Source: Lacihabitans soyangensis (GTDB lineage: Bacteria; Bacteroidota; Bacteroidia; Cytophagales; Spirosomataceae). From it: a DNA stretch of 64,000 bases. The notes beneath the pieces are model-generated. The model did not search any database. It was not told the origin of the DNA and saw only the letters and a list, made by a program, of their open reading frames with translations. The position numbers and the translations under genes were made by a program. The stretch covers positions 1-64,000 of the forward strand of contig NZ_RJUF01000173.1 in assembly GCF_024343775.1 (NCBI RefSeq), written 5' to 3'. Below, piece after piece: positions 9,171 through 17,834 of the stretch (positions are counted from its first letter, which is position 1; every line of letters begins with the position of its first letter).

Positions 9171-10418
9171 ATGGTCGAAGATATTTTTGACAAAGTAGCA
9201 AATAACATGGGACCCATTGGATCTCATGCCCATTATTCTCATCACTACTATTCATTTCCTAAACTTTCTGGCGAATTGGGCCCATACATGTCCTTCAACG
9301 GCAAAAGAATGCTCAATTGGTCACTCAATAATTATTTAGGCCTAGCTAATCACCCAGAAGTCCGAGAAGCAGATGCCAAAGCCGCTGAAGAATACGGATT
9401 GGCCTATCCAATGGGTGCTCGTATGATGACAGGAAATTCTGAACTTCATGAGGAATTCGAAAAGCAATTGGCTGAGTTCGTTGGTAAAGAAGATGCTTTT
9501 TTGTTAAACTATGGTTACCAAGGCGTTATGTCGGTTGTGGAATCTATGGTGGATTTCAAAGACGTTATTGTATATGATGCGGAGTCACATGCATGTCTTA
9601 TTGACGGTGTGAGACTACACAGAGCTAAAGGCGGCAAAACCTACACCTTCAAACACAACGATATGGAGAGTTTGGAGAAAAACCTTGTGAGAGCTACCAA
9701 GATAGCCGAAGAACAAGGCGGTGGTATAATGGTAATCACTGAAGGGGTATTTGGTATGTCTGGTGCGGTGGGTAGCTTAGATCAAATAGCAGAATTCAAA
9801 AAGAAATATAAATTTAGACTTTTGGTTGATGATGCTCATGGATTTGGTACTATGGGTAAAACCGGTGCCGGAGTACCTGAGCATTTTGGGGTTCAAGATG
9901 CAGTTGACCTACACTTCTGTACTTTTGCAAAATCTATGGCAGCTATAGGAGCTTTCATCGCAGCCAAAAAAGAGATTATCATGTATTTGAAATACAACAT
10001 GAGGTCTCAAACTTATGCCAAGGCTTTGCCTATGCCATTTGTTTTGGGTGGAATGAAAAGACTAGAATTGATAAAAAAGAATCCTCAGTACAAAGACCAA
10101 TTGTGGACAATTGTAAAGGCCCTTCAGGATGGTTTCCGTAGCAGAGGTTTTAATATTGGCAATACCACCTCACCTGTAACTCCTGTTTTGCTTCAGGGTG
10201 ACTATGACTTGCCTACTGTTACCAATCTTATTAGAGATTTAAGAGAAAACATGGCTATTTTCTGTTCAATAATTGTTTACCCGGTGGTTCCAAAGGGTGT
10301 TATACTTTTAAGGGTTATTCCTACCGCTGTTCATACGCTGGAGGATGTTGAATATACCATGAATAGCTTTGAGGTAGTGAAGCAAAAACTAACGGATGGA
10401 GCTTACAAACCGCAGTAA
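9171..10418 (+). CDS. alpha-oxoamine synthase, PLP-dependent (serine palmitoyltransferase / cysteate acyltransferase type)
   Basis: Fold-type I PLP enzyme of the AONS/KBL/SPT family, which condenses an amino acid with an acyl-CoA or acyl-ACP. Visible: WSLNNYLGLANHPEV, PMGARMMTGNSELHEEFE, the PLP-contact motif VDDAHGFGTMG (D220-H223) and Schiff-base lysine K254 in FCTFAKSMAAIG. The 415-residue length fits. Family knowledge: Bacteroidota use such enzymes for 3-ketosphinganine (SPT), and a sister group makes capnine-type sulfonolipid bases from cysteate, linked to gliding. The N-terminal region with GPIGSHAHYSHHYYSFPKL resembles the version usual in gliding flavobacteria and cytophagas more than the Bacteroides SPT. 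I cannot decide the amino-acid substrate from sequence alone. It is monocistronic. Confidence 0.85.
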   Translation: MVEDIFDKVANNMGPIGSHAHYSHHYYSFPKLSGELGPYMSFNGKRMLNWSLNNYLGLANHPEVREADAKAAEEYGLAYPMGARMMTGNSELHEEFEKQLAEFVGKEDAFLLNYGYQGVMSVVESMVDFKDVIVYDAESHACLIDGVRLHRAKGGKTYTFKHNDMESLEKNLVRATKIAEEQGGGIMVITEGVFGMSGAVGSLDQIAEFKKKYKFRLLVDDAHGFGTMGKTGAGVPEHFGVQDAVDLHFCTFAKSMAAIGAFIAAKKEIIMYLKYNMRSQTYAKALPMPFVLGGMKRLELIKKNPQYKDQLWTIVKALQDGFRSRGFNIGNTTSPVTPVLLQGDYDLPTVTNLIRDLRENMAIFCSIIVYPVVPKGVILLRVIPTAVHTLEDVEYTMNSFEVVKQKLTDGAYKPQ

Positions 10419-10556
10419 AATGTCGACCAAATAAGATTATTACTATATAATCCTCAAAAAATGTAAGTTTTTTTTTGTTAAAAATATTTGAAATTAAAGT
10501 TTTTTCATAAATTGCACTGTGAATTATTTATTATACACTTAAACCCCTTTAAATTC

Positions 10557-10736
10557 ATGGATAAGTATTCTGAACTTTACGACTTAGTTACTTCTTTGAA
10601 AGACGACTTCGACAAATTTTATGACAAGAAAAACAAAGCTGCCGGCACAAGAGTAAGAAAAGGCATGCAAGATGTTGGTGCTTGGGCTAAAGCCGTTAGA
10701 GCTGAAGTACAAGCAATGAAAAATGCTGGTATGTAA
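10557..10736 (+). CDS. histone H1-like (Hc1 family) DNA-associated protein
   Basis: A 59-residue basic, helical protein: MDKYSELYDLVTSLKDDFDK, then KKNKAAGTRVRKGMQDVGAW and AVRAEVQAMKNAGM. This matches the short Bacteroidota 'histone H1' proteins (Hc1-like). The frame is open further upstream, but the ATG at 10557 gives the family N-terminus, so I placed the start there. A strong terminator follows within 30 bp, so it is probably an abundant single-gene transcript. Nucleoid role is inferred from the family. Confidence 0.85.
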   Translation: MDKYSELYDLVTSLKDDFDKFYDKKNKAAGTRVRKGMQDVGAWAKAVRAEVQAMKNAGM

Positions 10737-10763
10737 TATCTGATATTATCTGCTAAAATATAG

Positions 10764-10797
10764 AAAAGCCGCCAATTGAAAAATTAGCGGCTTTTTT
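10764..10797 (+). terminator. rho-independent terminator of the histone-like gene
   Basis: Perfect 9-bp stem AAAAGCCGC / GCGGCTTTT with a 14-base loop and a T6 tail. Confidence 0.85.
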
Positions 10798-10851
10798 ATT
10801 GGCCTATTTCTTTGAAAGTCCAGCCAAAGTTTAAACATAATCTAAGCCTTA

Positions 10852-11268
10852 TCAATAATGCTCCTCATTCATCAGGGTACCAATTCCCCTGATAGTCATT
10901 TTCTTAGTTTCCTTGTTAATTACCTGCGTAGCTATCTGGGCTATGTGCCTTGCGGAATCCACACTTACCACCTCAAAAACCACCTGGTAGGGCGTATCTA
11001 CGTGCATTGGTCTTAGGTATTCGGTCTCTTGTTTCATATATATAGAACCCGGACCGCCTGGTTTGCCCATACCCAAAAACCTTGTAAAAACACTACTGCT
11101 CAGATGCCCATGAATAATCGGCACTTTAAACTTTGTTGTAGCTGCATATTCGGCATCCAAATGTATAGGGTTATGGTCTCCTGTAAGATTGGCAAAAGCT
11201 ATTACGTCTTCTTGGCTAAAACTAAAATCATGTTCAAATTTGGCCCCAACTGGTATCTTCTCGCTCAT
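10852..11268 (-). CDS. MaoC-like (R)-specific enoyl-CoA hydratase/dehydratase
   Basis: Single hot-dog domain of 138 residues. The hydratase catalytic motif is intact: TGDHNPIHLDAEYA (catalytic Asp31 and His36), followed by VPIIHGHLSSSVFTRFLG, the usual substrate-tunnel helix. Family members hydrate (R)-enoyl-CoA in fatty-acid or polyhydroxyalkanoate metabolism. There is no acyl-CoA gene next to it, so the pathway cannot be named. It shares orientation with the DUF4440-like gene upstream (36 bp gap) and may be cotranscribed. Confidence 0.85.
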   Translation of the reverse strand: MSEKIPVGAKFEHDFSFSQEDVIAFANLTGDHNPIHLDAEYAATTKFKVPIIHGHLSSSVFTRFLGMGKPGGPGSIYMKQETEYLRPMHVDTPYQVVFEVVSVDSARHIAQIATQVINKETKKMTIRGIGTLMNEEHY

Positions 11269-11304
11269 TGTTAATTTATAATGGTTCGTTGCAAATATAA
11301 AAAT

Positions 11305-11727
11305 TTAGCTTGTATGGTCACTCACAATTACCCATTTTCCATTTATTTTTTTAAAAATCAAGGTAAAATATCCGCCAACATCACCTTTCTCTGGCCGGGT
11401 CAAATACCATTTACCCAATACCCAAGCAGATTTCTTGGAGTGAAAATCAACCTCAAGAATATCAAACTTCAACTGGCCCATGGTAGCCCTGTCTGGGTAA
11501 CTTTTAAAATACCTATCCTTGGTAACTTGCCATCCTTTAACAACGCCTTTACTACCGATAAACTGTAGATTTTCCGATTTCCAATAGTCTTCCATAAACT
11601 TATCAATATCGCCCGAATTCCAATTGGCTTGCTGTCGGGCCATTATTTCAAGTATATCTTCTTTTTTTTGCGAAAAAACACCAAAACAAACCGTAGAAAA
11701 CATTAAAATTAGAAATAGTTTTTTCAT
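11305..11727 (-). CDS. secreted NTF2-like/DUF4440 family protein
   Basis: 140 residues with a signal peptide (MKKLFLILMFSTVCFGVFSQ) and an NTF2-like cone fold signature: ILEIMARQQANWNSGDIDKFMEDYW, FIGSKGVVKGW, KSAWVLGKWYL, and the C-terminal GGYFTLIFKKINGKWVIVSDH. Such proteins (DUF4440/SnoaL-like) are common in Bacteroidota. A ligand or activity is not predictable. Its start is back-to-back with the lipid kinase on the other strand, so the two promoters overlap. Confidence 0.75.
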   Translation of the reverse strand: MKKLFLILMFSTVCFGVFSQKKEDILEIMARQQANWNSGDIDKFMEDYWKSENLQFIGSKGVVKGWQVTKDRYFKSYPDRATMGQLKFDILEVDFHSKKSAWVLGKWYLTRPEKGDVGGYFTLIFKKINGKWVIVSDHTS

Positions 11728-11765
11728 TTTTGCAGTTCAATTTTTCCCAAATATATCCAATTAAA

Positions 11766-12632
11766 TTGAGCAGTCAAACTCCCGTCTTTATTATCAACCC
11801 CATAGCTGGTGCAAAAAAAGTAAACTCTAAAAAGCTCATAGAAGAATTCCTTTCTAACAACAAGCTAATGGGAATAATTGAAACAACCACAGAAAAAAAC
11901 CATGGTAAAACCCTCACCAAGAAATACTTTGAAGAGGGATTTAGGCATTTTGTGGCGGTTGGGGGCGACGGAACAGTAAACGAAGTGGCCTCGCAACTCA
12001 TAAACACTGAAGCATATTTTTCAATCATTCCTTTGGGTTCGGGCAATGGGCTTGCCAGAACACTGAAAATTCCGATGAACCCAAACGAAGCACTTGACAA
12101 GGTTTTTAATGGAAAAAAAAGCGTGATGGACATTGGGCTTATTAATGATCTCCCTTTTTTTTGTACGGCTGGTGTTGGTTTTGATGCCCATTGTGCCAAA
12201 CAGTTCGCTACCGGGAACCACAGCCGAGGGCTATGGAATTATATAAAAGTCATTCTGTCTGGTTATTTTAGTTATCAAACTAACCAAAGTATATTTTGTG
12301 AGCAGCCTAAGGAGTATTTCTCTGTAACTTTCGCAAATGCCAATCAATTCGGAAACAACGCCTACATAGCACCAGACGCAGTTTTGGACGATAACCAATT
12401 GGATTGTACCATCATAGAAAAACACCCGAAGTGGTACGGAATGGTGATGGGTTATTTGCTGATGTCAGGTAAAATCAGGCAGTCTTCTTATGTGGAATAT
12501 TACCGAGGTACAGAGTTCTCATTACGCCACAATGAAAAAATACTCATGCACATTGATGGCGACTACGTCGAGCCGTTTTCAGACAACATAATAGCACAAA
12601 CGCTGCCACATGCTTTAAAATTAATTATTTAA
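11766..12632 (+). CDS. diacylglycerol kinase family lipid kinase
   Basis: DAGK catalytic domain: VFIINPIAGAKK at the N-terminus, the nucleotide motif FVAVGGDGTVNEVASQL and PLGSGNGLARTLKIP, then the C-terminal beta-sandwich with a closing HIDGDYVEPF. Phosphorylates a lipid such as diacylglycerol or a sphingoid base; substrate unknown. The frame is open to a TTG at 11730, but the homologous part starts at the TTG at 11766 (LSSQTPVFIINP), which also leaves room for a promoter-like CATTTTTG at 11725-11732. No ATG is available. Confidence 0.85.
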   Translation: MSSQTPVFIINPIAGAKKVNSKKLIEEFLSNNKLMGIIETTTEKNHGKTLTKKYFEEGFRHFVAVGGDGTVNEVASQLINTEAYFSIIPLGSGNGLARTLKIPMNPNEALDKVFNGKKSVMDIGLINDLPFFCTAGVGFDAHCAKQFATGNHSRGLWNYIKVILSGYFSYQTNQSIFCEQPKEYFSVTFANANQFGNNAYIAPDAVLDDNQLDCTIIEKHPKWYGMVMGYLLMSGKIRQSSYVEYYRGTEFSLRHNEKILMHIDGDYVEPFSDNIIAQTLPHALKLII

Positions 12633-12808
12633 AAATTGAGTAATTCCAAAATCTTAATCTACAAATCGAGAAAAACGAATTACTTTTTATTTTTATAACT
12701 ATTTGAGGAAAATAAATATTTATGCATTTCACAGAACTAGGTTGAAAATATGAAGGACAATTATGATTTCTTTACATTATAGCTACCTAGCAGTAATATA
12801 AAACACAT

Positions 12809-13144
12809 ATGAAAAAAACCAAAAACCAAGGTGGTGTGGTTTATTCCACAAATCCAGATTTTGAATACGACAACTTCGATACCGAAGCTGAAACCTTACC
12901 AAATGATAAACAAAATTTCAAAATTTGGTTAGATAGAAAAGGTGGCGGCAAGGTAGTCAGCAGAGTGGAGGGGTTCATCGGTACCGAAGACGACCTCCAA
13001 GCACTCAAGAAAAAATTACAAAATGCCTGTGGAAGTGGAGGAACAGCCAAGGAGGCCGAAATATTGATTCAAGGCGACCACCGCGACAAAATACTGGCTT
13101 TTCTACTCAAGGAAGGGTATAAAGCAAAAAAAGCGGGAGGTTGA
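12809..13144 (+). CDS. SUI1/eIF1-like translation factor (YciH family)
   Basis: 111 residues with the SUI1 fold: KIWLDRKGGGKVVSRVEGF, DDLQALKKKLQNACGSGGTAKE and AEILIQGDHRDKILAFLLKEGY. Bacterial YciH-type eIF1 homologues bind the small ribosomal subunit and influence initiation fidelity; the cellular role here is inferred. The basic KAKKAGG tail is typical. The 176-bp upstream gap holds no other recognisable feature. Confidence 0.88.
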   Translation: MKKTKNQGGVVYSTNPDFEYDNFDTEAETLPNDKQNFKIWLDRKGGGKVVSRVEGFIGTEDDLQALKKKLQNACGSGGTAKEAEILIQGDHRDKILAFLLKEGYKAKKAGG

Positions 13145-13156
13145 CCTTCCCGCTTT
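13130..13156. terminator. bidirectional terminator between convergent genes
   Basis: AAAGCGGGA / TCCCGCTTT stem overlapping the stop codon of the SUI1 gene; it can serve both that gene and the convergent peptide transporter. Confidence 0.65.
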
Positions 13157-13176
13157 CCTGTTTAATTCTGAAAATC

Positions 13177-14625
13177 TTATTCGATACCCCCCATCCATTT
13201 CTTGATAGGTTTGTATAAAAGTATAAATATCAAGCCTAAAACTACACCGTAAATACAAACCTGCATAAATAAATCCGGCATTTGCTGCACATTCTCTTCA
13301 TTGAAATTACCCGCAAACAAGCCAGCAATGAGATTACCCAACGAAGCAGCTACAAACCATAAACCCATCATTTGGCTGTAATATTTTTTAGGAGCCAATT
13401 TGGTGTTACTACTTAGCCCCACAGGACTCAAACATAGCTCTCCAAGCGTATGAAACATGTAAGTAAACGTTAGCCAGCCCATACCTGCCATCGAACCGTC
13501 CAAGATGTTCTTAGCGGCAAAATACATAATTAAGAACCCAAGGCCCATTTGCAATAAACCCAAACCAAATTTGACGGGTGTGGAAGGATTCAGATTTTTC
13601 TTATTCAGGTAAATCCATAAAGCACCCACAGGAGCTGAAAATATCAAAATAAAAAATGAATTTGCGTTCTGAAACCACGAAGCAGGTAATTCCCAACCAG
13701 CCAACATCCTATCGGTATGTCTATCGGCAAAAATGGTGAGGGTAGTACTTGCCTGCTCAAATCCAGACCAAAAAAGAGCTGCACCAATGAAAAAGACAAA
13801 CAATACGCCTACTCTCTTTCTCTCAACAACGGTAAGGCTTTTGTCCATAAAACCAATATAGGCGAAATAGAGTAGCGTAACGGTACTTATGATGTACTTC
13901 ATTGACTGGGCCAGTGACACACTATCTAAAACACCAGTAACCACCAAAAGTGCCATAAATGCCAAGGCTCCAACTACTACATACAAGTAGGTATAGCTTG
14001 ATTGTGCCTTTGGTTTATCGCCTAGTCCATCAAGATATTTGCCGTTCAATTTAAAGTTTATCAAACCAAAAAACATGGCAAAAGCAGCAGCTCCAAAGCC
14101 ATAATGCCAGCCAATTTTCTCTCCCAAGTAGCCCACAATGAACATACCCAAAAAGGCTCCGAGGTTGATCCCCAAATAAAATATCGAAAAGGCGGCGTCA
14201 CGTTTTGCTCCACCCTCTGGGTATAATTCCCCAACAATAGAGCTTATGTTTGCTTTCAATAAACCTGTTCCAACTGCTACAAAAGCCAAGCCTAAGAAAA
14301 ACACGTACGTATTGCCAGGAATCGCTAATATTGCATGTCCTATCATAATCACTATTCCGCCCCACCATATGGCCTTTTTCTGGCCCAAAATATTGTCGGC
14401 AATCCAGCCTCCGGGTAATGTGAGTAAATATACCGAAGCCATGTAAAGTCCCATTATGGCACCTCCTGACTTTTCATCGAGACCCAAGGCCCCTTCAGAA
14501 GCACTTTTGGTAAGATATAAAAACAAAATGGCACGCATGCCATAATAGCTGAAACGCTCCCACATTTCTGTAAAAAATAGCACAAACAGGCCTTTGGGAT
14601 GTCCAAATAGTTTCTTGTCGCTCAT
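13177..14625 (-). CDS. proton-dependent oligopeptide transporter (POT/PTR2 family MFS)
   Basis: 482 residues with 12 or more hydrophobic segments. The POT signature is clear: FTEMWERFSYYGMRAIL near residue 18 (the ExxERFxYY proton-coupling motif), GGWIADNILGQKKAI, FYLGINLGAFLG (PTR2 signature) and a C-terminal TLGELCLSPVGLS. Imports di- and tripeptides with protons across the inner membrane. Length and organisation are ordinary; it appears monocistronic. Confidence 0.93.
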   Translation of the reverse strand: MSDKKLFGHPKGLFVLFFTEMWERFSYYGMRAILFLYLTKSASEGALGLDEKSGGAIMGLYMASVYLLTLPGGWIADNILGQKKAIWWGGIVIMIGHAILAIPGNTYVFFLGLAFVAVGTGLLKANISSIVGELYPEGGAKRDAAFSIFYLGINLGAFLGMFIVGYLGEKIGWHYGFGAAAFAMFFGLINFKLNGKYLDGLGDKPKAQSSYTYLYVVVGALAFMALLVVTGVLDSVSLAQSMKYIISTVTLLYFAYIGFMDKSLTVVERKRVGVLFVFFIGAALFWSGFEQASTTLTIFADRHTDRMLAGWELPASWFQNANSFFILIFSAPVGALWIYLNKKNLNPSTPVKFGLGLLQMGLGFLIMYFAAKNILDGSMAGMGWLTFTYMFHTLGELCLSPVGLSSNTKLAPKKYYSQMMGLWFVAASLGNLIAGLFAGNFNEENVQQMPDLFMQVCIYGVVLGLIFILLYKPIKKWMGGIE

Positions 14626-14705
14626 AATTGATTTTTGTTAGGGTTTTGAATTATTAGTTTGTATTTGATTAAAGTAAGTTTTTTATGTTTTCAGAAATTA
14701 CATAT

Positions 14706-15245
14706 TTAAAAGATCAATGATAAATTTCTTTCTTTTTCTATGATTGAATCTATAAAATCATTCACATGTCTTTCTTTGAGCTCAGCGTATAGCTTTTTAT
14801 CCTGCCCGGCCTTCACAGCTAATTCATATTTCATTTCTTGGTACATCAGCCTAGCCCACTCATTTTTTCTTAAATAGTCCCTCGATAATAGATGCCTTTC
14901 TAAAGCTTTACTATGTGTAGGGCAAACATAAAAATGATGGACGATACTGTCCAATATTGGATTTGAGCGATTTCCTCCACGTTTAAAAACCTCCCGTTCC
15001 TTTATTCCCTGATTACCGTTGTGGTGGTACCCTCCCACTTCCAATCTGGCTTTTATTTTGTCAAACTCGGATTCATTTTCATAGATAACATCAATATCTA
15101 TAATGTTTTTTGAATCCAGGCCTGGCACAGCGGTGCTACCAACATGCTCAATCCGATAGTTTAGTCCCGCTAATATCTTGTCAATTTCATTTTTAAGAGC
15201 ATTAAAACTTTCAACCCAATCGGTTGTATATTTTTTTAAGAGCAT
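14706..15245 (-). CDS. GrpB family protein (UPF0157, nucleotidyltransferase-like)
   Basis: About 179 residues. GrpB hallmarks: IEHVGSTAVPGLDSKNIIDIDV, YHHNGNQGIKEREVFKRGG, HFYVCPTHSKALERHLLSRDYLR and YAELKERHVNDFI. The family has a nucleotidyltransferase-like fold; its biochemical role is poorly defined. The frame is open to a TTG at 15269, but the ATG at 15245 gives the usual N-terminus. Confidence 0.85.
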   Translation of the reverse strand: MLLKKYTTDWVESFNALKNEIDKILAGLNYRIEHVGSTAVPGLDSKNIIDIDVIYENESEFDKIKARLEVGGYHHNGNQGIKEREVFKRGGNRSNPILDSIVHHFYVCPTHSKALERHLLSRDYLRKNEWARLMYQEMKYELAVKAGQDKKLYAELKERHVNDFIDSIIEKERNLSLIF

Positions 15246-15312
15246 ATTACTGAAAATGACAATGAACAAACATACAAACGAAATCGAAAATCACCAAAAA
15301 TTGGTCTAAACA

Positions 15313-15348
15313 AAAAATAGAGATTGGACTACTCCAAACTCTATTTTT
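15313..15348 (-). terminator. terminator downstream of the ABC permease gene
   Basis: Perfect AAAAATAGAG / CTCTATTTTT stem with an inner TTGGA/TCCAA pairing, 22 bp past the permease stop codon. Confidence 0.8.
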
Positions 15349-15369
15349 CTATACCCTTAGGGTAATATT

Positions 15370-16716
15370 TTAGCTTTTATAAAAAATCCATTTACCCAAT
15401 TCTTTCCAAGTTACTTTCTTGCCATACATCAAGATACCCACTCGATAAATTCTTGAAGCCAACCATGTAGTAAAAATAAAACCACCAATGAGTAACAATA
15501 CCGAAACGACGATTTGCCAAACAGGTACCCCAAATGGTATACGCACCATCATAATTATAGGTGATGTGAACGGAATCATTGAAGTCCAAATGGCAAGATT
15601 GCTGTTGGGGTCGCGAATAACAAACTGAGCAATCATAAAAGCTGCAATTATCGGAATAGTTATGGGCAACATAAACTGTTGTGTGTCAGTATCGCTATCG
15701 ACTGCTGAACCCACCGCTCCAAACAATGCACTGTACAAGAGATAACCTCCAACAAAGTAAAACAGAAACGAAACAATGATAGTAGTTAATGGCAAAGTAT
15801 CCAATGCTCCAAAAAGATTTGGCATCATTTCAGCAGAAATCCCACCACCTTGTTGCATTTTTTCTTTAGCCATCTCCTGGGCCTCTGGTGGCAAACTCGC
15901 CATTTGAGCCTCAGTCATTGCATTTTTGGATTGCATCAGTTTGTCACCAACTAATTTGCTACCAAATGTCAAAACACCCGTCGAAAGGATAATCCAAAGA
16001 CCAAACTGGGTAAGGCCAACTAAGGCTACTCCAACGATTTTACCTATCATTAACTGAAAGGGTTTTACCGAACTTATCAAAATTTCTACAATTCTGCTGG
16101 TTTTTTCTTCGGTAATACTACGCATCACCTGAGCTCCATAAATAAATACAGATAGGTATATTAAGAAGGCACAGATACCTCCAATTATAGAGGCTGCAGC
16201 AGCACTACTTTTCTTTTCTCCTCCTTCCTTCAAGCTAATAGTCTCAGACGAAACATCCATTTTGGCACTTTCTAACACACTTTTAGTTATGCCAGCTTCC
16301 GTAAGTTTTATAGTCTCTATTTCTTTCTCAATGGCATTCTCCACTCTCGACTGAAGCTCCAAAGTCACCCCTTTTTCTGAATAAATCTTGATATCTTTCG
16401 GATTTTCAAGAACATTGGCCGGAATATGAACCAAGGCATCAAATTCACTTCCTTTCAATGATTTCTTTAAGTTAGCAATATTGTCATCTTTGAAAACAAA
16501 AACGAATTCCTCTGAAGATTTAAATTTCCCTTTGAACAAGTTGCTTTCATCTAGCACCTCCACCTTCTTTTGGTTAACAGAGCTTATAGCCGCCCAAATA
16601 ACCCCCGCGTACATCAAACCCATGAGCAAAGGGCCCAAAATAGTCATCACAATAAACGACTTTTTCTTAACCCGCGTCACATATTCCCTTTGTATTATTA
16701 GTAATATATTGTTCAT
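15370..16716 (-). CDS. ABC-2 type transporter permease (NatB-like)
   Basis: 448 residues. One N-terminal membrane segment (VMTILGPLLMGLMYAGVIWAA), then a large extracytoplasmic domain, then five or six C-terminal segments including GGICAFLIYLSVFIYGAQVMRS with TEEKTSRIVEILISSVKPFQLMIGKIVG, the ABC-2 permease signature. It follows the ATPase gene after 7 bp, so the two form one exporter. NatAB-like exporters move sodium or other small substrates; the substrate here is not identifiable. A met-rich loop near residues 270-300 is poorly conserved. Confidence 0.9.
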   Translation of the reverse strand: MNNILLIIQREYVTRVKKKSFIVMTILGPLLMGLMYAGVIWAAISSVNQKKVEVLDESNLFKGKFKSSEEFVFVFKDDNIANLKKSLKGSEFDALVHIPANVLENPKDIKIYSEKGVTLELQSRVENAIEKEIETIKLTEAGITKSVLESAKMDVSSETISLKEGGEKKSSAAAASIIGGICAFLIYLSVFIYGAQVMRSITEEKTSRIVEILISSVKPFQLMIGKIVGVALVGLTQFGLWIILSTGVLTFGSKLVGDKLMQSKNAMTEAQMASLPPEAQEMAKEKMQQGGGISAEMMPNLFGALDTLPLTTIIVSFLFYFVGGYLLYSALFGAVGSAVDSDTDTQQFMLPITIPIIAAFMIAQFVIRDPNSNLAIWTSMIPFTSPIIMMVRIPFGVPVWQIVVSVLLLIGGFIFTTWLASRIYRVGILMYGKKVTWKELGKWIFYKS

Positions 16717-16723
16717 AAAATTC

Positions 16724-17638
16724 TTAGTTTGATTCGTTTACGGCTTTTATAAATATCTCATTCATAGAGGCTACATCCTCTTTAAAAGATTTCACAGTCA
16801 CTTTTTCAAGTATTTCTTTCAAGAGATCATTTCCAAATTTCCCGTCTGCGGCTTTCAGAACAGCAGTTTGGCTACCATCCATATTTTTCTGATTACTCAA
16901 AATATTGAAATTCAGGGCAGCATCTGCCATTTCACCTTCATAATTGAGTGTATAGGTGTTTGACTTGAACTGGTCCTTTATATCCAGCTTTTTACCTTCC
17001 AATACCTTTTTCGACTTATTTATCAGAGCTATGTAATCACAAAGTTCTTCTACTGATTCCATACGGTGAGTTGAAAAAATGATTGTGGAACCCTTTTCTT
17101 TTAGTTCTAAAATTTCGTCTTTTATTAAAGTAGCGTTAATTGGGTCAAAACCAGAAAATGGCTCATCCAAAATAATCAATTTAGGCTGGTGAAGTACCGT
17201 AGCCACAAACTGAATCTTTTGCTGCATACCTTTGGAAAGGTCTTCTATGGGCTTGTCCCACCAAGTCTTGATGTCGAACTTTATAAACCATTCTTTCAGC
17301 TTGTCCATCGCAGCATCTTTACTTAGCCCTTTTAGCCTCGCCAAGTACAAAAGTTGTTCACCAACCTTCATTTTCTTGTATAATCCGCGGTCCTCGGGCA
17401 AATAACCAATCTCGTAGATGTTTTTTTCGTTAAGAGGAACACCGTTGAAAAGCACCCTTCCGGCATCTGGGGCGGTTATTTGGTTGACAATTCTAATCAG
17501 TGAGGTTTTACCGGCCCCGTTTGGTCCCAAAAGACCATAAATAACACCTTTGGGCACTGTAAGACTTACATCGTCCAATGCTCGGTGGTTGGCATAGTTT
17601 TTTACAACATTATGAATCTCCAGAATATTATCTGACAT
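16724..17638 (-). CDS. ABC transporter ATP-binding protein (NatA-like)
   Basis: Single nucleotide-binding domain: Walker A GPNGAGKTSLIRI, Q-loop region GYLPEDRGLYKKM, signature DLSKGMQQKIQ, Walker B KLIILDEPFSGFDP and switch His in IIFSTHRMES. A C-terminal extension (~75 residues) is typical of DrrA/NatA-type ATPases. The reading frame continues upstream to 17773, but ATG 17638 (MSDNILEIHNVVKNY) begins the domain, and a TAATTTTG element ends 18 bp before it, so the longer version would include the promoter. Partner of the downstream permease. Confidence 0.92.
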   Translation of the reverse strand: MSDNILEIHNVVKNYANHRALDDVSLTVPKGVIYGLLGPNGAGKTSLIRIVNQITAPDAGRVLFNGVPLNEKNIYEIGYLPEDRGLYKKMKVGEQLLYLARLKGLSKDAAMDKLKEWFIKFDIKTWWDKPIEDLSKGMQQKIQFVATVLHQPKLIILDEPFSGFDPINATLIKDEILELKEKGSTIIFSTHRMESVEELCDYIALINKSKKVLEGKKLDIKDQFKSNTYTLNYEGEMADAALNFNILSNQKNMDGSQTAVLKAADGKFGNDLLKEILEKVTVKSFKEDVASMNEIFIKAVNESN

Positions 17639-17655
17639 AGCATTTGTTTTTTCTT

Positions 17656-17663
17656 CAAAATTA
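17656..17663 (-). promoter_or_regulatory. -7 promoter element (TAATTTTG) of the ABC exporter operon
   Basis: Exact TAnnTTTG on the minus strand, with ACTTTTG about 15-20 bp further upstream; supports the start at 17638. Confidence 0.55.
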
Positions 17664-17805
17664 CCTGAAAAAAAACAAAAGTTCAGAAATTTGTTTGAAA
17701 GGCTTTTTTCGTGAACGAGTGGACAAAATTTACTTCGATTGTTGTTTTTTATTTTTGTTTTAACATAAAACATCTATTTTTGGCTAAAATGAATAATTCA
17801 TATTC

Positions 17806-17813
17806 TAAATTTG
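17806..17813 (+). promoter_or_regulatory. -7 promoter element (TAAATTTG) of the PBP1A gene
   Basis: Exact TAnnTTTG ending 21 bp before the start codon; a TTTG lies at 17779-17782, slightly further away than usual for the -33 box. Confidence 0.5.
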
Positions 17814-17834
17814 CGTTCCGTATAAAATCTAAAA

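Noticed and set aside
12841-13050. 69-codon minus-strand frame opposite the SUI1 gene
   Set aside because: Complementary-strand shadow of a well-supported gene.
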